The position numbers and the translations under genes were made by a program. The notes below the pieces were generated by a model. The model was not told where the DNA came from and ran no database searches. It worked only from the letters and a program-made list of their open reading frames with translations. A stretch of DNA of 64,000 nucleotides from Haliclystus octoradiatus. Lineage: Eukaryota; Cnidaria; Staurozoa; Stauromedusae; Haliclystidae. The DNA lies in NCBI GenBank assembly GCA_916610825.1, contig OU744451.1:23634349-23698348 (forward strand), written 5' to 3'. Position 1 is the first letter of the stretch, and every line of letters starts with the position of its first letter. This document shows positions 52,701-61,700 of this stretch, piece after piece.

Positions 52701-55700
52701 ATAAAAATAATTGAAACCCTTCCGTGCCACGACTGGAAAACAGTGAGCGATTATGATGATGTGTAACTCAAATTTCTTAATTTGAAAGTCGACTGAGAGA
52801 GTTGCGGAAAACTGGACTACACACACAGATAGATTTCCGCCTATTATATGTACAGATATATTGATTCAACTCAACAAGACATTTCGGAGTCTAGAAGCTT
52901 CATTGTTTTAATTCAATGAATTATCCAGAATATTTTCTCTTACTAACTGTAAACTCATTTCATTCATTTTAGAACTCTACTTTCTGAGCGCAATATCATT
53001 CATTGTCATCTAGTAGTTGCACTTGGCCTCGCACAAATCATTTTCATGGCTGGTATTGAAGCTACATCAGATAGAGTAAGTAATGTTTTCATTTATCATT
53101 CTCCCACAAACAGGATAAAGCATGTAGGTTGTCCACTTGGGTGACTGGATTAAAACGTGTGCATGGATTTTATGGCCGGATGCCCTTTGCTGACGCTAAA
53201 CCAATAAGCTTTTTCGGAATTTAGATGTTTGATTGTTCTAAGTTGAGATATGGAGTAAGTTCAATAGAATTATCAAGTTTGAAGAGGCTTATAGTGCTCC
53301 TGCCAGGGATTAAATCCAAAAGACTCTGCAGGAAAAGGTCCATAACCCTAAATAATTGTCCTAGGGATCTTATCCATATATTACGGGTTAATATTCCAAA
53401 TTGTTCGGAATTTATGCAGCTTTTAACTTTGAACTGGCATACGAAAATCGACTTTTGCATGCAAAATTGACATGCAAAACAAAAATGGGGAAGCAAATGT
53501 ATACAATCCTGCTTCCAAAAAGATATAGAGAGAAGAGTTCATGTATATGTATGCTGTTATTGAAATATACAAAAGAAAGAGTTTCAAATTTCGAACAGGA
53601 ACTTTTTTAACAAATTCATTAGCGTCAGCATTTGTTGTGAAATGTGTTAATCTAAAGGCTCTTCTTAAATAAGCCAGTTATTAATTAATTATATTTTCAG
53701 ATGCTCTGTAAAGTGATAGCAGTCAGCCTTCATTATTTATTCACTGCCTCATTTGCATGGATGCTAGCTGAAGGAATTCATTTGTATATAAAAGTTGTCT
53801 CAGTGTTTAGTCAATTACGGAAAATGCGTCTTTATTATGCACTTGGATGGGGTAAGTACTCCCTTTGGGGTGATGCTAAAAATGGGGCAGGGGATTCTCC
53901 ATTGATAGGCTTTATATGTTACATCTGTGACATATAGTGTAATGCATGTTATCGTTCGTATTTGTTTCTGTGCCTGAAACCTTGTTGAAACTTGAAATTT
54001 GAAGACATGTAGGAGCCATGAGTCATGACTGAGATTGATCATTGAATTACGCTAAGAGGTATTCAAAATTAAGTTCCCAGCGTTCAATGTTGCCCTCTTA
54101 ATGATGGGTGATAGAAAACACTTTCATCAAGCGAATTCCACAAAGTAGTTGGCTCCATGCTACAACACAGTGTCTGATTATTCCTATGCATGTTGTTATT
54201 TTTTATGGTGAATTGTATATAATGCATGTAATACATACATCTTAATGATCTTATAGTAATAATAAAGTTCTACAACTTCTATTTTTATAAGAAAAAGTTG
54301 AAGAAGTTTGCTTGATATTATTTGCATTTTATTACACCGTTATATTTTGAAACATTAATGGCCCTATAATGTAATATAATCACTGTACACCCATTTTCCC
54401 GTCGCGTAAAATCGCTAAAAGAATCCATAATATAGATTGAAAACGCTTTTCCATAACTCGGAAATTCAAACGTTCCGATCATCAGTTATTAGTTGGATCT
54501 CAGATCTGATCATGTAATTATGGTCGACTGTGTTTCAGTTAGCCCTGAAGATCAACTCAGCCTTGACTTCAAATAAAACATCAAATGAGTACCATCTTCT
54601 GGTGGTGGATGGAATGAGCCAGAGGGAATTGCGTTTTGATTAGCTTAGGCGTACCACCACGCAACGCATTGAAAATCAAGGCGAATCAAGGTCCATCTGC
54701 TATTATGATCTGCCATGAAATCTGGTGGACTGACCTTGAGATGCAGTGTAGCGGCTGTGATCACTAAAGGCCATGCTAAAGGAGCTCAGCATTTACATTC
54801 ATAGCTCTTATAAAAAATTGCCACTCCTCTAAAAAGATAATAATAGCACAGTCGCCTTTTTTGATAGGGTGATATACAGTCACAAATACTATACTATTTA
54901 ATTGACACAGTACTACTATATGTACATTGTATCATTTATAGGTCTTCCAGCGATTGTTGTTGCGTTATCATTCGCAACAAGACAAGAAGGCTACGGAAAC
55001 AAGAATGTGTAAGTGGAAACAACGTGAGATTTTTAATTATAAAACGAGTTCGTATTAGACGATGATCTTATTTGATGTCATAATTTACGAATTTTAAGCA
55101 TATTATTTGCTATATAAATACTGCCAATATGAAATGAAAATGATAATGAAAACAGCATTCTCAAGAATTGGCAACCAATTATTGAGAACAAGCAGGAATT
55201 GTGTGCGCCTAGCAGTATTTAAACCTAAAAGTATTCACGAAAACGATGCAAAGTCAACAACTATTGTAGAGATTGAATCTTGCTTAATTCATTATTATTA
55301 ATCTGGTCATATCGATATTAATGAAACTTTTGTATTTGCGGCACTATCACACTTAACTTTGACGCTGGAAATCGAAAATAGTTCCCGAACGTCAGCAACT
55401 TTCACTTTTAATGTAGAACGCAGAGCTACTAAACAAATGCCAGATACAAAACACCTGTAATGTGAAAATTGTTCTTTCAACTCTCATTAATGATAATTTG
55501 ATGAAAATATTCAATGACTTAACGCCCATAAAGATGTCAAAAATATTGGATTGGGAATTTACGCTAATATTATTAGTTGTGATTAACCTACAAGAAGAGA
55601 TGAAATTCAAAAAATCGATCATTTTTAGAAAAGTTTGTATTTTCTGGGGTTACCCTGCCCTTAGGCATGGGTTATACGAGCGAACCGAACCTAATACATT

Positions 55701-58700
55701 TCAATTTGTCGATTTCTGAGCATTTATTACTGGATTTGGTATATAAATAGTAGTTTGATACCATGATATTATAAGGCCTGGCTAGCTCAGTCGGTAGAGC
55801 ATCAGACTCTTAACAAAGAGAGATATCTGAGGGTCGTGGGTTCGAGCCCCACGTTGGGCTTATATTTTTTTCTTTCTGATTCATTTTGAAATCATTTTGA
55901 GAGGGTCGCAATACTGTAATCATAATCATTAGGAAATTCTATAATATATTAATAAATTTAATTTCTTTACTTTAATCTAGATAAAATTTCAGTCTTTTAT
56001 TTTATAGTCATAATTAATTTTTTCAAATCAAATCAATTTTCCATTTGAAACCTCTTTATCAGATATATGTTTATATTTTTTTTTGATTCCACCTTTTTCG
56101 ATAAATTGTATTTTGGTGAATTTGTTTTCGAATCCATTGTGTTTAAAGACAGCTATAACATATTTGGTTGAAATAATAATATATTGAACGATTTATTAAG
56201 CTTATATTAAATGAGATAATTGATTTCGACTTCGACTCACCATCTGTCTGCTCATAGTTTATATATATATACTATGTAACTATAATAATAATATATGGCG
56301 AAAGAGTCAAATAATATACATTCTTTACTGTTACTCAAGTTTCACGCATTTCACAGCGATCTTCAGACAGATATTTTACTCAAATGAAGACATAGGCCCT
56401 ATATTATCTGCTATTAGATAAACATAAATTTTATTATTACTATGTAACTATATAAACTATATCCCACTATATAAACTATATGATCTGCTGTTTTGTGTAC
56501 TTGATGAATTTGACTGAAATGGTAAATTAAAGGCATCAACGAAATTTCCTCATCTCATATGATTTGCTGCTTCTACGGGATCTATTCAAACCAAGGAAAT
56601 TGTTTGACACATGAACTTGCTGGGTATTGGGAATAAATTCGCTATCTTCTATTTGTTCTGTTGATCCATAATTATATATGGTTTTTACAAAATAAAGTAA
56701 TAAATACCGAAGTAATTAGAGTAATTGATTACTTTTTTTGGGGTGGCAGGCGAAGTAAATTAGTAATTATTGTAATTGATTACTTTTCGGCTGAAGTAAT
56801 TAGTGAGGTATTTACCCGGTGCATTCAGTTACTATCGAAGAGAAGTAATTTGCAATGTAATCTATTACTTTTCTAGAGTAATTCTCACATCACTTCAAAT
56901 TCATTTTTGATTACTTGTTCTGCCATTTGGTCAATGAACTTTCTGTCTTCCGTCAAATTGTATTTGTGCGAATTATTGGGCCGTCTGAACTCTTCAACTG
57001 AATGTCCAACGAAGATCTAACCACTATGCCCAAGGGGCTCCCGTTGGTCCATTCCGAGACTCTTTTACCTTCATCAACTGTGCTGCATCTTTATATATAT
57101 CTATCAACAACATCATCCTGGCATCTGGATTAATGGGAGGCATCTTATCTGCTAGGCGGGGCAGGGCGTCACGTTCAAGGGAAGGGGGTAGGGTTGCTTT
57201 TCAACCTGTCTCTTCAGACTCAACCATGAGCCCAGAAATCCTCCTCCCGTAATAATCCTGTTCCCCATTTACAGTTGTTACAACAAATTTCACACTATCA
57301 GCCTTGATACCTAATTTGTCTATTTAATCAAGATGGACCAATTTTCTGTTGCTTTGATCATCTATGGTCACATACGCTTGAAAATTTTCATTAGAATTGT
57401 TGGTGGACACATTTAATAACAGAATTTTCTCAAAGGTATAATTAAAGTCTCGATTATTATTGCTTATAGATCAGTTTTCCTGGATACCACTTCTATTGTA
57501 TAGGTGTCTTTTCCGTATTGTCTTCGTTCTGGTCAGTAAATGTTGTTATCTTTCAATAGCAATTATTGTTCTGTGAAAGATTGTACAATGGTTGGTGCTT
57601 TCGCAGTCGTCACATTTGAAGTCGGTACTGCAATATTTGGCTAAGTGCCCAGGTCTTAACACTTCATCAGGCATAACCCATTGGACATTATCAAATATTT
57701 TCGTTCTTGCCAAGCCATATTATTAAATTGTCTATACATAGTTTTAATGAATGGCTACTTTCTGAAGTCTTGTGTGAAGGACTGATGTCGTTTTTATTTG
57801 TACTCTGTTCACTTGTTGTTTTTCTTACACGCGCAGTAAATTTTGTTTCTGTCTGTTTGCTGTCTTTGGTGTAAATTCTTCTAGCGTAAGCTTTTTGTTA
57901 AATGCATAGTTTTCAATTCCGACACGTCTTTTATGAAGGATGAAAACTTGAAAGATGGTGTCTAGGGGGATTTTGACCATAAACGAAGACTTGTTTTTCC
58001 CATTTTTTAACGATATAATTTTGATAATTGTGAAATTAACGGCAGCAGTTGAGTTGGATATAGTTAAGGCATCGCAAGTTAACCAATTTTTCTGACTGAC
58101 TGCTGACGCAAGCACAAATAGAAGAAAATTGCTGCAGCTTTTTTGAATTATTGTCAACTGCTATCAGCTTTTTTGAGTGACCCATAACAATCAATGCTGC
58201 ATACCAAAGTGTTTTTCCAGTTCAATCCATAATTCCTTCGAAAGAATTTTTGGTTCCTCTGTGTTTGTCTTGTTGTATTTGGCTTGCATTTAAATCAAAC
58301 CATCTATATCACTAATGCCACTCAAAACGCCTAATTTAGCTTTTGCTGAAGCAAACTTTTTATAGTAGTAGTGTAGACAGTCGCATTATAAGGATGTGCC
58401 GTCCCTCTTTCGCCCAACATATTTGCTACACAAAGAACGCCAATAATCACAGTCAGACATAGCGTAAGTCACATTTTCTCTTAAACGATTATAGGCGTTT
58501 TGAATGTCCCCGTCTGCAATTTTGAATCTTCCTCGCCAGGCTTTTAGGTCTCTTGGGGGCGTTTGTATCCTCTAGCGTTTAGATTTCTAGTAATCTACTT
58601 GCGAATTCATTTCTCGATGTTGTCTCCCGTGTTGTCTAAAGCTTCTATTAATAGTTCAAATTTTGTTTCATATGCATAACAAACTTCAATGTCTTGAGAA

Positions 58701-61700
58701 TTAGATTATTCAGTTTTTTTAGGTTATATTCAATTTGCTTGTTAGTTCTACCAGATTGAAATTAAAGTCCTTTTTCTCTCAGTTTTCTTTTGACGTCTTA
58801 CTATTGGATGTACTTTGTTAATCAAGCTTTCTGTAAGCTGTAATATTCTCTGTTGTTGAACAGGGGACGATATTGGCTCGGACATTCACCGCTCCTGATA
58901 TAGTAGCTTTGTAGCAACTCAATGTCCGGTGTAATATTATGTGAAATGATGTCACTTTTTTCTTTCAATGTTTCAGCCATATTCTCCAATAAACATTGAA
59001 TTATATATATAACAATTTATAACATTAAATTTAGTTAGATCTTACCAAATTTACCACGTGTAATTGTGAATTGGAAAAGTTTTTCACTGTCGTGTGCCGC
59101 TTATGTGTGTTCAAACGACGGCCTGACGCGAATGCGTCAACCATCTATCAAGAAACTAAACTTTTGTTGATATAAACAATCTCTTGATAAAGGTTAAACT
59201 AAAGTAAAGAATACCTTAAATCTATTACAATAAGGTAATTAAGTTAAACTAATACGAATATATAGTTAAATGTATTGAGAATTAAAGCATGTATAAATGA
59301 AAGCTATAATTTGTTTAAGAGCATCACTTACAACTTGTGTTTTAGTGTTTTGATGCTGATGTTTGACGATTGTCTGAAAGTGATTAAATGTTAATATTAG
59401 CTCATGCGGGTATTACAATAAAATATTAACAAAACGAGGTTTAATCATTGCGAGAATAGAATAGAATATATTTGTCAAAAATTAAATGGTATAAAAAAAT
59501 TGACAGTACAACTTCCATTTAAATAGAACCTACAAATGCTTTATGCATGATTAATAAATGAATAATCAAATATATTGATTCAGTATATTGTTCAAAGTTG
59601 AACAAAATTAAAAATTGTTGCAATACTGCGATAAATCAACCTTTGATAATCGATTACTAAAAATGATAGGATGTTTTGCTGTCACAACGCTATCAGGCAA
59701 TGAGTTCCAACCATTGACAACACGATGAGAAAAGGCAGAACCAATGGTGACATTTGTTACTTTGGTTGATTCCAACATTAGAGAATGACCTCTCCTTAGC
59801 GTGTATTTTGTTTTTGGTTTCATTAAAAAACTATTATTACATCGATGTCAACAAAGCCATGTAACATTTTGAAAGTAATTGTTTGATCCATTCTTAGTCG
59901 ACGTAGTTCCAGTGACTCTAATTGAAGGACAGTAAGACGATCAGAGTAATTTGTGAAGGCTATATTTGCTAGTTTACAGAGTCGTTTAGTAAATCTCTTC
60001 TGCACCTTCTCGATGGTTATTATATCCTTGGTGTAGTTTGGATTCCATACTGCAGTATCTGATTCAATGATAGATCTTACATATACTGTGTAGGCTTTTA
60101 ATAACAACTTTGGATTTCTTGATTTGAAGCATTTCCAAATTAAAAAAGAACGAGAATGAGCTTTTGACGCAATAGCTTTGCAGTGAAGGGAGAATTTCAG
60201 ATCAGAGGAAATAATGATACCAAGATCTTTAATAGATTCAACAGATTTGAGATGTTGATCGTCTAAAGAATACTGCACGTGATCAACATGTGCATTTTCA
60301 ATAGATATCTGATTACATTTTTCATGAGCAATGATCATTTGCTAATCATTTGCCCACTGACAGAAGTTATCCCCAAATGTTATCCCCACAATAAAATTAT
60401 TTGCGATCAGAAATAACACAGGTTTGCAATATTTCGAAATAATGTTTATTTCATCTTCAGGCAGGTCAGAAAGAGAATGATTAATAATTTTACATGGTAT
60501 TTATAATGTTAATAAAATTATTGCGTGCTTATTAAATAATCTAAATTTAGTATTCTTGTAATTCTTGTAAAATAGAATCTCTTAGATATTATATATATTT
60601 TTCTTTCATCAGTTGCTGGATTTCAATTGAATATGGTTTGATTTGGGCATTTGTTGCACCTGTTCTGATAATTATTTGTGTGAGTAATGTTGACCTAATT
60701 ATGCATGAACTCTAAATTACTGATTGCAAAGCTTGATGCTAACGAGTCTAATATTTGTTTAGGATCCAAATTTTATAGCAACAGTAAAATTATAATGAAA
60801 AAAGTAAAACCAAAACAAATCAAAGCAATGGAGTCAAATCAGTATACAGGTTTCAGAGCAAAAGAGCTTTCCCGATGCGCAGTAGTGAAGCGTAATAAGA
60901 AATCTGTACTAGAATCTCCTTTGTATCTGCCCGGAGGGGGGGTACTCCGATACTTTTTGACGGCTGGTGTGCCATTTTCAGAAATCGAGGAAAAGTTTCA
61001 CAGCAAACGAGGACGGAGACTCTAAATTTCATGTTATTACGAGCAAAATGAAGAAAAAGTTCTAAAATTTTGACACCGTAAAATTTCACACTGAGATTTT
61101 GCCAAAATGGCACCCCTTAAAATGGCAATGGGTGTATATTCAGCGTATTACTTGACCAACATACTAACGAAAGAGTTTAAGAGAGTTGTACTTTAAATAA
61201 GATTTTTCAAGTAAAAATATGCTGCTAATTTGAAAATATTTTTTTGGGGATTGTACAGAAATGCATAAATCAAAAGCTTACTTGCATATATACTATATCA
61301 GTCGGAATTATTAAACCTTGTTTATTTCGATTAATCAATCACATTGTTAGATTTGTTATTCAAGTGGGACTGCACATGCGATATGCACCGAGATTGTCAC
61401 AAATTACACTGTTCGCTAGCGAGACTATAGATGCGATCTCTGGCCAGCTACTACAATATCAGAAAAGTCTTGTGAATCCTTTGACTTGGACTAAATGCTT
61501 GTTAGACCAGCCTAATCAATTTTTCTATTATTTTTATAGTGTAACACGATTGTCATTGCAATAGTCGTTAGAATTCTTGTAAGATCCGTTGGTGCAACTG
61601 AAAGTATCACCAAAACAAGAAGCCAGGTCAGGTATGTAAAAGATGCAGACAATGTATAATTTGATGTTTGTTCTCAACAAGGTGTTTTAGGGACTGACGA

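Larger units (their letters stand above)
55009..60612 (+). other. Receptor intron 22
   Basis: A 5.6-kb intron containing the tRNA-Lys gene, GTAATTGATTACTTTT repeats near 56715-56880 (also seen near 2030-2190), a decayed BEL/Pao gag-protease region (56990-58990) and a LINE 3' fragment (59608-60338). The last two are on the minus strand. Confidence 0.7.

Noticed and set aside
54942..60679. Whether the receptor splits into two genes across the long intron 22
   Set aside because: Phase 2 matches across the intron and the joined residues (NKNV-CWIS) follow the usual ECL2-TM5 order, so a single gene is the better reading.
60920..61110. GGGGGGGTACTCCGATACTTT region and open frames on both strands
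   Set aside because: Looks like a fragment of a dispersed repeat (GGTACTCCG and GGTGTGCC words), not a receptor exon; neither frame fits the receptor or another known protein.
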